A DNA stretch of 51,882 nucleotides. Source: Trichodesmium erythraeum GBRTRLIN201 (GTDB lineage: Bacteria; Cyanobacteriota; Cyanobacteriia; Cyanobacteriales; Microcoleaceae). The translations under genes and the position numbers were made by a program. How positions within the stretch are numbered: the stretch's first letter is position 1; each line of letters opens with the position of its first letter. The stretch covers positions 1-51,882 of the forward strand of contig JAGGDU010000041.1 of the NCBI GenBank assembly GCA_018457135.1, written 5' to 3'. Under the pieces are notes generated by a model, which saw only the letters and a list, made by a program, of their open reading frames with translations, did not search any database and was not told where the DNA came from. Of this stretch, positions 40,203 to 49,761 are shown one piece after another.

Positions 40203-40284
40203 TGACTCCTGACTCCTAATAACTAACAAAATATTGCAACTTAGATAGGATATAACTAACAAAATATTGCAACTTAGATAGGAT
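40203..40284. repeat. Heptamer pair and perfect 33-bp tandem duplication
   Basis: Two TGACTCC units (40203-40216) are followed by two identical 33-bp units, 40219-40251 and 40252-40284, each containing ACAAAATATTGCAACTTAG. The block lies 58 bp ahead of the short-chain dehydrogenase gene, within its likely promoter region. Confidence 0.85.
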
Positions 40285-40341
40285 TGTTATAAATTGTTTT
40301 ACTAGAGAAAATGTGATTTATTTAATATCTATTTATTTGAG

Positions 40342-41022
40342 ATGAAAAAGTTAATTGTAATTACAGGGATAAGTCGAGGCTTAGGTAGAGCGATAACCGA
40401 AGAATTTATTAATTTAGGCCATACTGTTATTGGTTGCGCTCGTTCTAAATCTGCTGTGGAAAATTTAACTCATAAATATTCTAATTCACATCAGTTTAGT
40501 TGTGTGAATGTAGCAGATGAAAATAATGTGCAAGAGTGGGCAAAGTATACACTGGCTAATTATTCAGCGCCAGATTTATTAATAAATAATGCAGCTATAA
40601 TTAATCAACCTGCACCTCTTTGGAAAGTTGATAGTGAGGAATTTTCCCAATTAATTGATATTAATATTAAAGGTGTGGTAAATGTGATACGTTATTTTGT
40701 GCCAGCTATGATTTCTAGGGGAAGTGGTATTATTGTTAATATTAGTTCTGGGTGGGGACGTTCCAGTTCTCCACAAGTAGGGCCTTATTGTGCTTCTAAG
40801 TGGGCTATTGAAGGTTTGACTGGTGCTTTATCTCAGGAGTTACCGAACCCAATAGCTGCTATTGCTCTTAACCCAGGAATTATTCATACTGATATGTTAG
40901 ATATTTGTTTTGGAGAGGATGCAAAATCTTTTACTTCTGTTAAATCTTGGACAAAAAAAGCTGTTCCTTTTTTATTAAATCTAAAGCCAGAGGATAACGG
41001 AATACCTTTAACTATATCTTAA
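40342..41022 (+). CDS. Short-chain dehydrogenase/reductase
   Basis: 226 residues. Classical SDR fold with a cofactor motif TGISRGLGRAI at 8-18, NNAA near 85, and a catalytic triad of Ser (VNISSGWGR, about 134), Tyr and Lys (YCASK, about 149-153). NPGIIHTDM follows. The Arg following the Gly-rich motif and CARSK in strand 2 suggest NADP(H), which is inference. The substrate is unknown. Shorter than the usual 250 residues at the C-terminus. The tRNA-Leu gene lies convergently 29 bp after its stop. Confidence 0.87.
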   Translation: MKKLIVITGISRGLGRAITEEFINLGHTVIGCARSKSAVENLTHKYSNSHQFSCVNVADENNVQEWAKYTLANYSAPDLLINNAAIINQPAPLWKVDSEEFSQLIDINIKGVVNVIRYFVPAMISRGSGIIVNISSGWGRSSSPQVGPYCASKWAIEGLTGALSQELPNPIAAIALNPGIIHTDMLDICFGEDAKSFTSVKSWTKKAVPFLLNLKPEDNGIPLTIS

Positions 41023-41050
41023 AGACTAATATCTATAATCTTCTTAAAAG

Positions 41051-41132
41051 TGCGGATGAAGGGACTTGAACCCCCACTTCCGAAAAAACTAGAACCTAAA
41101 TCTAGCGCGTCTACCAATTCCGCCACATCCGC
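41051..41132 (-). tRNA. tRNA-Leu (anticodon UAG)
   Basis: 82-nt cloverleaf on the minus strand. The acceptor stem is GCGGATG/CATCCGC, the D-arm contains AATTGGTAGAC, the anticodon loop TTTAGGT gives UAG, the long variable arm is typical of a class II leucine tRNA, and the T-arm contains GGTTCAAGTCC. The discriminator base is A, and the 3' CCA is not encoded. Confidence 0.97.
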
Positions 41133-41320
41133 ATAATTTAAATATAACACACAAATCAAATTTTTTGACATTTACTTCTAGTTTTTTTTTTATTTTATCT
41201 AGTAGTGGCCATGACTGCTAGGAAATTCGAGATCCTCTCAAATTTAGTTTCTGGGATCTAGGGATTTTTATGATGAGTTTTTACTAGTGGGGGGTGAATG
41301 GGAGGGTTTAACTTATGATT

Positions 41321-44300
41321 TCATGGGATAACTTTTTTTCCCTGTAAAAAATAAGTTTTCATGTATCCCTTACCTTTAATATGAATAAGTCCCCGTTCTG
41401 TAAACAAAAATTTGTGTTTTAATATCTGATAAGTTGCCTCTGTGACTTGAATAACTCCTGGTATACCTTGAGATTCCATACGACTAGCAATATTTACAGT
41501 ATCACCCCATAGATCATATATAAATTTTTTACGTCCGATAACACCAGCCACGACTGGACCAGTATTAATACCAATACGGATTAGAAAATCTTGTTTACTT
41601 TTATGAGCAAAATGGGCTAATTCTTCCCGCATATCTATAGCTATGAGAGCGATCGCCTCAGCATGATTTTCCATTGGTGTAGGCAACCCACCCACAACCA
41701 TATAAGCATCCCCAATAGTCTTAATTTTTTCCAAACCATACTTTTCTGCTAATAAATCAAACTTCGAAAAAATCTCATTTAACCAATAAACTAATCTCTT
41801 TGGATAAACAGAACTTGCTAACTGAGTAAACCCAACTAAATCTGCAAATAAAACTGTAACTTCGTCAAATCCTTCTGCGATTATATCTTGATTTTCTTTC
41901 AATTTATCAGCAATAGGTTTAGGGAGAATATTTAGTAATAATTTCTCTGACTTTCCCTGTTCTAAAAGTAAAGCTTGTTCTACTTTTTTTCTTTCAGTTA
42001 TATCACGACAAAGAGCTAAAACTAAATTACCATTGCCTGCTTTTAAGAGGCCGAGACGTACCTCTACTGGAAAAGTTGTCCCATCTTTACGTTTATGAGT
42101 TCCTTGTAAAGTTATAGGTATACCAGGAATGAGTTTTTGCCACTTTTGATAAAGATATTCTAAGACAAAATTTATCTCAATATCTTCTATAAAAAGATGC
42201 AATAATTCTTCGTAAGTATATCCTAAAGTTTGACAGGTACTTTGATTGACATCAACAATTTTTCCTTGCAAATCATGAATAATAAAAGCATCTGCAGCTT
42301 GTTCCATAACAGCTCTAAATTTTTCCTCGCTTTCTCGTAAAGCTTTTTCTGCTAGTTTCCGCTCAGTAATATCTCTAATGGCGCTTACTCTATGTTGATA
42401 ACTACAATAAAAGAATGTTTTAGCTTGTATTTCTATAGGAAAGGTAGAGTTATCTTTTCTAATTCCAACTACTTCATAGGGTTTTTCATATCCAGAACTC
42501 ATATTTTTCCATACTAAATTTTTATATTTGGAGTCAATTAACTCTAACCCGTTCATGCCAATTATTTCTGATAATTCATACTTAAACATTTGAAGAGCTG
42601 CTGTGTTTGCATCTACAATTTTTCCTTGTTCATAAATAATAATCCCCTCAAAAGTTGCTGTAGATAAACTCCGAAATCTTTGTTCATTTTCTTTGAGTTT
42701 TGCCTCTGATTCTTTCCTTTCAGAAATATCTCTAAAAGTGCCAGTATAGAAATTTTTTTGATTTAATTTAGCTTCCCTAACAGCAATTTCTATAGGAAAT
42801 AAAGAACCATCTTTACGAATACCAACTAACTCGTAAAGATTTCCAGTTTCAGCAATTAACGATATCAGTCTTTCTATGTAATATTTTTTTTGAGTAATTT
42901 TTTTTTCAGTCTCTAACTCTATTTGAGTATCTGCTGAATTTTTATCGAATAAATGAATAAAATTCGGAAAATAAGATTGTAAATTTTCAGGTTTAATATC
43001 CTGAAAATTAAATGTATAATAAGCATTGATAATTTCTCTAGTGGGAAAGGAGATAAAACTTGGGTTAACCCATAACTTTAATGCTTCTACTGTTGACTTT
43101 TTTCCTTCGGTGATTAAATCATTACTATCTATTTTTTCCCTCATTAATGGATTAATAGTAAAATCAAGTATTTCATAAATAGGCATTCCCACTAAATCTT
43201 GAGGTTTGTAGGAAAAAATTTTCTCGGCACTAGGATTTACACTAATAATTTCTAGTTCTGATTTATTAAAAGTAATAATTGCATCTGTAGCGAGTTTAAT
43301 AATGGCATCATTTCTGGTAGTAACTTCCTCTAAAGTATCCATAACATGATTATATCTTTCAGCAATTTGACCAACTAAAGTGAAAGGTTCTACAGGCACT
43401 CTTAAAGTTAAATCTTGGGTACTAGCTTGAGAACTCATAATTTCAAATAAATCTAATATTTCCGTTTTTGCATGGTGTTCAGAAATATTTAAACCGATAT
43501 GTTCATCTTCTGTAGAAACTCGCAATAAAAAAAACTTATTTGTAATTAATAAAATTGGGTATACAACAAAAAAACCTAATAGGAAAGCTGTACAAACTCC
43601 TAATAATTGAACTGTTAATTGTTCACTTAAGCTAAGACCAGTACCTAATATTTCTGGTTTTCCAAATAAAGCTACTGCTAAAGTTCCCCAAATACCTGCA
43701 CCGAGATGAACTGGAATAGCTCCGACAGCATCATCCACACGAATTTTCTCTAAAATTTGCTCTACTAAAATAGTGACTATGCCACCAATAAAACCAATAA
43801 TTACAGCAGAAAGAGTTGTAACTGCATGACAACTTGCTGTAATGGCAACTAGGCCTCCTAAAGTTCCATTAATGATTAAGTCAACACCAGGAATACCTCT
43901 AATAGACCAACCAATGCTAAGACCAGTTATCATTCCTGCTACACTGGAAAAGATTGTATTAACTATAATGCCTGGTACTTGTTCATTTAATGCTAGGGTA
44001 CTTCCACCATTAAACCCAAACCAACCAAACCAAATTAGCATTACTCCTAAAATTGATAGGGGTAAGTTGGAACCATGAATTTTTTCTGGTGGGCGATCGC
44101 GAGGAAATCTACCAGTACGAGGCCCAATGACCAATAAAGTTGCTAAAGAAACCCAGCCACCAATACTATGAACAACGGTTGAACCTGCAAAGTCAATAAA
44201 ACCACGTTGTCCCAGCCAACCTCTTAATACACCTGTATCAATTCCATTCCAGGCCCAATGACCAAATATAGGATAAATAAAACCTGAAACTAGGAAAGCA

Positions 44301-44950
44301 ACGAATAGATAGGTACCAAATTTCATCCGTTCGGCTACGGCACCTGAAACAATAGTTGTAGCTGTGCCACAGAACATAACCTGGAATAAAAAGAAGGCCG
44401 CATCAAGGGGTTGCACATTAGTTGCGAAGAAGAAATTGCTATGGCCAATTATTCCAGAAGCAGAAGTCCCAAACATAAAAGCAAAGCCAATACTCCAAAA
44501 GCAAAAAACTGAAATACCAAAATCTGTTAAGTTTTTAAAGGCAACGTTAATGTTATTTTTTGATCGGGTAAGTCCAGATTCTAAACACATAAATCCAGGC
44601 TGCATTAAAAATACTAATCCAGAGGAAATCAAAAGCCATAAAATATCAGTTACTTTGTATGTAGAATGAGGTTTTGACGTTGATAGATTTTTATATACAG
44701 GTAAGTCTTTTTTATTAATAACAGTTTGAAGATGATCAAACTTTTGGGGTTTGATAAAATCTTCTTCTGAAGATTGATAGAAGTTATATTGTTCTTTTTC
44801 TAACTCAGAAGTTTGCCATGTTTTAACTTCTTTTATTTGATTTGATAGTTGGTAATCATTTGTGTTTTTACTGATTACTGACCCATGTAAAATAGTTAAT
44901 GTCAAGGTCAGTAAGAATAAAATAAATCCTAAAATACATTTTCGACCCAT
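41321..44950 (-). CDS. Ammonium transporter fused to three PAS domains and an adenylyl cyclase
   Basis: 1209 residues, one uninterrupted frame from an ATG. A membrane or signal helix (about 5-22) and a variable region precede a complete Amt/Rh channel at about 102-475. The channel keeps its twin histidines H261 (DFAGSTVVHSIGG) and H415 (DDAVGAIPVHLGAG), GHWAWNG and FGWFGFNGGST. A linker follows (about 476-545), then PAS/PAC units at about 545-746 (with a 100-residue insertion), 755-865 and 874-988, each ending RDI(S/T)ERK. A class III cyclase fills about 1010-1205, with metal Asp D1037 (FADLVGF) and D1081 (IGDAY), adenine-selecting K1077 and D1146, and transition-state N1153 and R1157. This residue set predicts cAMP rather than cGMP. 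The design implies that ammonium passage or binding, plus PAS input, controls cAMP formation. No glnK/glnB neighbour and no obvious NtcA site were seen. HIP1 octamers lie at 41649 and 44093. Confidence 0.93.
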   Translation of the reverse strand: MGRKCILGFILFLLTLTLTILHGSVISKNTNDYQLSNQIKEVKTWQTSELEKEQYNFYQSSEEDFIKPQKFDHLQTVINKKDLPVYKNLSTSKPHSTYKVTDILWLLISSGLVFLMQPGFMCLESGLTRSKNNINVAFKNLTDFGISVFCFWSIGFAFMFGTSASGIIGHSNFFFATNVQPLDAAFFLFQVMFCGTATTIVSGAVAERMKFGTYLFVAFLVSGFIYPIFGHWAWNGIDTGVLRGWLGQRGFIDFAGSTVVHSIGGWVSLATLLVIGPRTGRFPRDRPPEKIHGSNLPLSILGVMLIWFGWFGFNGGSTLALNEQVPGIIVNTIFSSVAGMITGLSIGWSIRGIPGVDLIINGTLGGLVAITASCHAVTTLSAVIIGFIGGIVTILVEQILEKIRVDDAVGAIPVHLGAGIWGTLAVALFGKPEILGTGLSLSEQLTVQLLGVCTAFLLGFFVVYPILLITNKFFLLRVSTEDEHIGLNISEHHAKTEILDLFEIMSSQASTQDLTLRVPVEPFTLVGQIAERYNHVMDTLEEVTTRNDAIIKLATDAIITFNKSELEIISVNPSAEKIFSYKPQDLVGMPIYEILDFTINPLMREKIDSNDLITEGKKSTVEALKLWVNPSFISFPTREIINAYYTFNFQDIKPENLQSYFPNFIHLFDKNSADTQIELETEKKITQKKYYIERLISLIAETGNLYELVGIRKDGSLFPIEIAVREAKLNQKNFYTGTFRDISERKESEAKLKENEQRFRSLSTATFEGIIIYEQGKIVDANTAALQMFKYELSEIIGMNGLELIDSKYKNLVWKNMSSGYEKPYEVVGIRKDNSTFPIEIQAKTFFYCSYQHRVSAIRDITERKLAEKALRESEEKFRAVMEQAADAFIIHDLQGKIVDVNQSTCQTLGYTYEELLHLFIEDIEINFVLEYLYQKWQKLIPGIPITLQGTHKRKDGTTFPVEVRLGLLKAGNGNLVLALCRDITERKKVEQALLLEQGKSEKLLLNILPKPIADKLKENQDIIAEGFDEVTVLFADLVGFTQLASSVYPKRLVYWLNEIFSKFDLLAEKYGLEKIKTIGDAYMVVGGLPTPMENHAEAIALIAIDMREELAHFAHKSKQDFLIRIGINTGPVVAGVIGRKKFIYDLWGDTVNIASRMESQGIPGVIQVTEATYQILKHKFLFTERGLIHIKGKGYMKTYFLQGKKVIP

Positions 44951-45000
44951 GGATTTTGGTCTTATACCTTAATTTAGTGACTTTTGTACTAATTATTTAG

Positions 45001-45028
45001 CCATTAGTTATTAGCTATTAGTTTATAA
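45001..45028. repeat. Heptanucleotide tandem repeat (STRR), xxATTAG type
   Basis: CCATTAG, TTATTAG, CTATTAG and the variant TTTATAA follow one another at 7-bp spacing, 50 bp ahead of the Amt-cyclase start codon and probably inside its leader or promoter. Confidence 0.7.
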
Positions 45029-45504
45029 TATAAGTATAAGTAAAAATAAAGTATTGAGAATTAGGATTGAGAGACATCTAAAAAATTCAAATTAGAAGAT
45101 CAAACAATAAAAAAACTTGAACTTATATAATTCCGAAAAACCCTATTATTCAAGTCAATACAGAGGATAATTTTTAACTTTATTCAAAAGTAACTGAAAA
45201 ATTGGGTTGAAAGCTTCCCTCGCTCATGGGACAGTTTTTTAGGGTTTTTTTTGAAGACATCTGTTGTAATTAGATATTGTTAATCCCACGCCGGGAGGTA
45301 GTCCGAGACAAAAATCGGGTGCATACCCCAAGGGTAAACCAGGTAACTGAAACCTTTAGTTCTGGGATCAGTTTTAGTTAGTTCTGGCTGATTAATTCTC
45401 AAAGCATTGACACAAATAATGCTCACAGCCAAATTTTGCACGAGCACAAAAAGCTCTAGAAGTTAAGTTCTAGTGCATGAATAGGATTTTGGGCATACCG
45501 GCAG

Positions 45505-45569
45505 CATAAAAATCAGGGGACAATTCTTGCTACTACTTTCCTGGTAACCAAGCCATTTATCTGTGCTGA
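45505..45569 (+). repeat. Dispersed repeat of about 65 bp, copy 2
   Basis: Partner of 25898-25960: shared ATAAAAATCAGGGGA, AATTCTT and TTTATCTGT in the same order and spacing. Confidence 0.5.
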
Positions 45570-45889
45570 CCTGCTGAAACTGACCTGCAATAACCTTCAC
45601 CCTATTAGACAATAGATGTGCTAACCTTGGTTAAGGCAAAGTTTTGGGTCAGCAACACCTCTACTAATTCTTGGGCTTAAGATCACAAAAACCCCCCCAC
45701 GGCTAATAGCCGGAGAGGATATTAATTGGCTGATATTTAAAGAATTAAAAATTTCTACAAATCAATCTATCAGCAATGTTTAGATTCGCTAATTGCTGTT
45801 GACAAAGTTGACATGTTTTTGCTTAAATTATATTCTAGTTAAATATAAATTCTCAGACAGTATAAACTTTAACTTAGTTAAATTTGCTG

Positions 45890-46690
45890 TTACTTCTGAT
45901 TGAAAGCTTTCCAAGTTTTTTGATCAACTATCCCATCAGCTTTAATTCCTTTAGATTTTTGAAATTCTTTCACTGCTCCCGTAGTTTTGCTACCAAATAT
46001 TCCATCAATTGGACCAGGATTAAACCCCATTGTTCCTAGACCAATTTGTAAGGTTTTGACTTTGGAGCCTCTGTCTCCTTTGGCTAATATCTTCTCTACT
46101 TTGACTACTTGTTTTTGCTTTAGGGTTGGTATTTTTGCTATTTGAATAGGTGGACGAGAAGAAAATGAGGGTTTAGCTAGGGAGGTCCAGGTAAGTTCAT
46201 CAACTATACCTGTGACAGTTAAACCCACAGACTCTTGAAAAGCTTTTACTGCTTTTGTGGTACGAGCACCAAATATACTATCTACAGCACCAGGGTTAAA
46301 ACCTCTAGCTTGCAAACGTCTCTGTACTGCCCAGACTTCTGCACCTCGCGAACCCTGTGATATTTTCTTTTGATTTTCTCGTTTTTGGGGAGAGCCCGAA
46401 TAATAAGGTTTAGAGAATAGTTCAGGTTGAGCAGGTTTAGTAAAAAACCTAGAATTTCTTGGAGTAAAAGGTATCAGAAAACTTTTATTTTTCTGTTTTT
46501 GTTCCTGCTTACTTTTGATTTTATCTGGTTGACTAAAGATAGAATTATCGGAGTTTAATTGGGGTGTTAAGCTTTCTTCTTTTTCTGCTGTCACAGATTC
46601 TGTTTTATCAGACGCAATTGCCCTGTTGGAAGTCAAGCTAAACAGCGTAACTAAACTTAATAGAGTAGTAATAGTAGGTAAGCGCATCAT
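45890..46690 (-). CDS. Exported protein with two peptidoglycan-binding domains
   Basis: 266 residues from the ATG at 46690; the frame extends 23 codons further to a TTG, but only the ATG places a signal peptide at the N-terminus (MMRLPTITTLLSLVTLFSL ... RAIA). A low-complexity Lys/Gln/Ser linker follows (about 28-108). Two PG_binding_1 domains lie at about 111-173 (GSRGAEVWAVQRRLQARGF, VDSIFGARTTKAV) and 203-263 (GDRGSKVKTLQIGLGTMGF, IDGIFGSKTTGAV). No catalytic domain is present, so it probably binds cell-wall glycan in the periplasm and may act as an adaptor. It is monocistronic. Confidence 0.85.
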   Translation of the reverse strand: MMRLPTITTLLSLVTLFSLTSNRAIASDKTESVTAEKEESLTPQLNSDNSIFSQPDKIKSKQEQKQKNKSFLIPFTPRNSRFFTKPAQPELFSKPYYSGSPQKRENQKKISQGSRGAEVWAVQRRLQARGFNPGAVDSIFGARTTKAVKAFQESVGLTVTGIVDELTWTSLAKPSFSSRPPIQIAKIPTLKQKQVVKVEKILAKGDRGSKVKTLQIGLGTMGFNPGPIDGIFGSKTTGAVKEFQKSKGIKADGIVDQKTWKAFNQK

Positions 46691-47603
46691 AATAATTTTC
46701 TGGTGATGATTATTTTGTTTAGGGAAATAGCTATGAATATTGGCTAACTTTTTCCACAAGATAGAAGAAGTAATAGTATATTTTTGATGATAAAAATTAA
46801 ATTATTTATTCACTATTTGGTTTTGTCTACAAATCTTGGAGTTAGATATCCTAATCTATTGATAGATTAATAAACTGATTAATTGTAGATATTAATTGTG
46901 AAACCTATCATTATGTTCTGTCTATTAACTATTGCTTTGAAATAACTTCCCTGTTCCTGATATTCGCAATTAATATTACAGGTGTAACTGGTGAAGACTA
47001 AAAACTCTATATAGCTATATAGTTAATTTTATCATTTTCCAGAAATAATGAAACTATTTATGTCAGCATTGAACTATTTAGAAGCAAGGAATAAGAAGGA
47101 AGAAAAACAATACTGAAGTTGAAGTAAATATTAAAAAAAAGGGGAAAACGATAGAGATAATAGCTGTAAACAATTAATGGGAGGGAATCTTTTTCAGTAT
47201 TTATAATTGAGATAGACTTTTTTGTAGCATTCTTGCTTCAAGGTGGTATAGCAATTGAAACAAAGGGTGAAGACATTTCTCAATCATTATCAAAGTCAGT
47301 GATGGATTATTTTTGACTTTGGTCTTTTGAACTTTTACCTTACTGGGTAACCCTGATATTAACTATTTTAAACTACTTGATTTAATCTGATGATCCGGAG
47401 CATTTTGAGAAAAATTTAATATATATACTAATATATATTAATATATTAGCTAACTTGATTTGCTGGCTTCAAAGTAGATTTTATGCTAAGATAAATTAGT
47501 AATAGTGAATTTTTGCTAGTTTTGCATTAATTTAGTACAGGTACTTAAGCTTGCAAAAATTTTAATTGAAGCTTTAATTACCTGTTTTAATGATAACTTT
47601 TCT
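46691..47603. other. Intergenic, 0.9 kb, no gene seen
   Basis: AT-rich spacer between two minus-strand genes. Only short frames; TA-rich alternation around 47410-47450 (ATATATAC, ATATATTAATATATTAGC). No hairpin with a T-run could be picked out. Confidence 0.55.
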
Positions 47604-49142
47604 TTAAGCAGATATTGGAACTTTCATATGATACATATTGCTATATTTATCTTGAATGTAATCAATAAATGGATCAATACTTAAAGGTTTACCTGTGATG
47701 CGATAAATTAATTCATTAGCAGTGTATTTGCGGCCATGTTGATGAATATTTTGTTTCAACCATTGGCGTAAAAGATCAAAATTACCTTGTTCAATACCAA
47801 CAGGAATTTCTGGATTATATTTAATTGCTGCTTGATAAATTTGAGCAGCTATTAAGTTGCCTAGAGTATAACCTTGAAACATTCCGCCAATCATTTCACC
47901 ATACCAATGTACATCTTGCATTACTCCTTCACTATTATTGGCAGGAACAAGACCTAAATCTTTTTTATAAAGTTCATTCCAAGCTTCAGGAAGGTCTTTA
48001 ACAGCTAACTTTCCTTCCAACATAGCTAACTCTAAATCAAACCTAATCATAATATGAAGATTGTATGTAACTTCATCAGCATCAGTACGGATAGCTGATT
48101 TTGCAACTCTATTAATAGCCTGATAAAATTTGGAAACAGAGGTAGAGCTAAGTTGTTTTAGAAAAGTCCCTTGTAGCTGAGGATAAAAACATTCCCAAAA
48201 CCCACGACTACGAGCTACTATATTCTCCCACAATCTAGATTGGCTTTCATGGATACCACTAGAAATTCCTCCGGCAAGGAGTGTACCTTCTAATTCTGTA
48301 CCGATACCTTGTTCATAAAGAGCATGGCCGGCTTCATGGATGGTACTAAATAGGCCTTCGCTAAAGTTATTTTCGTAGATACGGGTGGTAATACGAACAT
48401 CTCCAATAGAAAAGCTGGAGGTAAAGGGGTGAGGTGTTACATCAAGTCTGCCCCGTTGAAAGTCGAAGCCAATACGTTTGATCACAATATACCCAAAGTT
48501 TAGTTGTTGTTCTCTTGAATAATATTGATGGAGACAAGAGTCGTCTATGGGTGGGGTGTCGGTGATGGCTTCAACAATGGGTCGTAATTTTTGGCGCAGT
48601 TTGCTAAATAGAGGACGAAGAATGGAAACTGTCATGCCTTCGTCTACAAGGTCGATCAGTGGATCGGCAATATGTTTGTAGGGGAAAAAGCTGGCTAGTT
48701 CCTGACTTAGTTCTAATGTTTTTTCTAGGTAGGGTTGTACTATGGAGAAGTCTTTGAGGAACTTTGCTTTTACCCATGTTTCGTAGGAGATAGCTTGATG
48801 TTGGCAGAATTTTGCCATAAATTTTGAGGGAATTCGGACAGCACGCTCATAGTCTCGACGAGCAACGCGGATCAGGCTAGCTTCGGTAGAGTCGTAAGGA
48901 GAGCTTTGTTCGTAGGAACGGAGGTCTTCGAGTAGCTGACCCATGGTTGGGTCGGTAAGTTTTTCATGGGCAAGTTCTTTAAGGGTAGCTATTTGTTGGC
49001 CTCTGGCATAACTTCCTCCATTTGGCATATAAGTTGTTTGGTCCCAATTTAGGATGGAGGCTGCATTTTCTAAGTTTTGTATTTTTCGAAGATGGTTTTT
49101 GAGTTCTTGGTATTTTGCTGGAAAAAGACTAATGTTTGACAT
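47604..49142 (-). CDS. Metallocarboxypeptidase, M32 (carboxypeptidase Taq) family
   Basis: 512 residues, full length. All M32 signatures are present: HPF at 238-240, DVRITTR (248-254), the zinc site HEAGH at 269-273, HESQSRLWE (298-306, with E299 the third ligand), an IRTDADE block near 352 and GVMQDVHW near 403. The N-terminal SILNWDQTTYMPNGG is also typical. The enzyme is a cytoplasmic, zinc- or cobalt-dependent exopeptidase that removes C-terminal residues from peptides. The ATG follows a weak ribosome-binding site. It is monocistronic, with long spacers on both sides. Confidence 0.95.
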   Translation of the reverse strand: MSNISLFPAKYQELKNHLRKIQNLENAASILNWDQTTYMPNGGSYARGQQIATLKELAHEKLTDPTMGQLLEDLRSYEQSSPYDSTEASLIRVARRDYERAVRIPSKFMAKFCQHQAISYETWVKAKFLKDFSIVQPYLEKTLELSQELASFFPYKHIADPLIDLVDEGMTVSILRPLFSKLRQKLRPIVEAITDTPPIDDSCLHQYYSREQQLNFGYIVIKRIGFDFQRGRLDVTPHPFTSSFSIGDVRITTRIYENNFSEGLFSTIHEAGHALYEQGIGTELEGTLLAGGISSGIHESQSRLWENIVARSRGFWECFYPQLQGTFLKQLSSTSVSKFYQAINRVAKSAIRTDADEVTYNLHIMIRFDLELAMLEGKLAVKDLPEAWNELYKKDLGLVPANNSEGVMQDVHWYGEMIGGMFQGYTLGNLIAAQIYQAAIKYNPEIPVGIEQGNFDLLRQWLKQNIHQHGRKYTANELIYRITGKPLSIDPFIDYIQDKYSNMYHMKVPISA

Positions 49143-49272
49143 AATTATGAAGTAATGTTATGGATTAAAATTTTATTTCATGTTTTGCTTATTAGGAGGG
49201 GTTAGAGGATATAATTTTTAGTATTAATTAATATTCCTAGCAATTGATGGTGATAAAGATTTATATATCTGG

Positions 49273-49438
49273 AGAGTACAAAGTTATCCTAATAAAATAT
49301 TGCCTTTAAAGGCTAAGGCTAAAAGTATTATAGGAATTTGCTTACAGTGTTTATAGTTGTTTTGAGAAAGTTTCTAGCTTTAAGATAGCTGTAAGCCTTG
49401 GCTAGCAAAGTTATTCCTAGGAATTTCCACTATCTAGT
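49273..49438 (+). repeat. Dispersed repeat of about 166 bp, copy 2
   Basis: Partner of 33997-34157, same strand. Differences are spread along the whole length, with one small insertion (AAGGCT duplicated near 49315). It also carries the palindrome ATTCCTAGGAAT near 49414. Confidence 0.75.
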
Positions 49439-49761
49439 TAATATATATGGTAGTGGAGAAATTATAGATACTTTTTATTAAAGCATAGTCATTATATGAT
49501 TTGACTGTCTAAAATATGACCGCTTATGGGAATAGGTAGTGGTCAATACTTAATATTTTTGGAGTTGATTTTTTGTTCTTTAGTTTTTATAAAAATTAAG
49601 TAAATTACTATAGTTTACAACGAGGGTGGAAAATAATTAAGTTATATGAGATGAAACTGGAATTTAAACTGAATAATAAAGAGGTTTCTTTTGTGGCACT
49701 TGGAGATATAGGGCTACGGGTAAGTTAAAGTGCTACCCCTTTACTTTCTGAAAGGGGTTTG

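Larger units (their letters stand above)
44951..45889. other. Intergenic, 0.94 kb, repeats and possible decayed coding
   Basis: Upstream region of the Amt-cyclase gene. It has a heptamer cluster at 45001-45028, a dispersed repeat at 45505-45569 and a palindrome CGGCTA/TAGCCG at 45700-45712. On the minus strand 45281-45460 can be read as about 60 codons (NLAVSIICVNALRINQPELT, then PRTKGFSYLVYPWGMHP), with stops at both ends. It looks like a fragment of a dead gene, source unknown. Confidence 0.5.

Noticed and set aside
43842-44669. Plus-strand frames of 78 and 101 codons inside the Amt-cyclase gene
   Set aside because: Antisense of the strongly conserved Amt domain.
41321-44950. Reading the Amt-cyclase as a guanylyl cyclase
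   Set aside because: The base-selecting residues are Lys (K1077) and Asp (D1146), the adenylyl pattern; guanylyl cyclases have Glu and Cys there.
45281-45460. Protein-like minus-strand stretch of about 60 codons
   Set aside because: No start codon in context and no family recognised; kept only as a note on the intergenic region.
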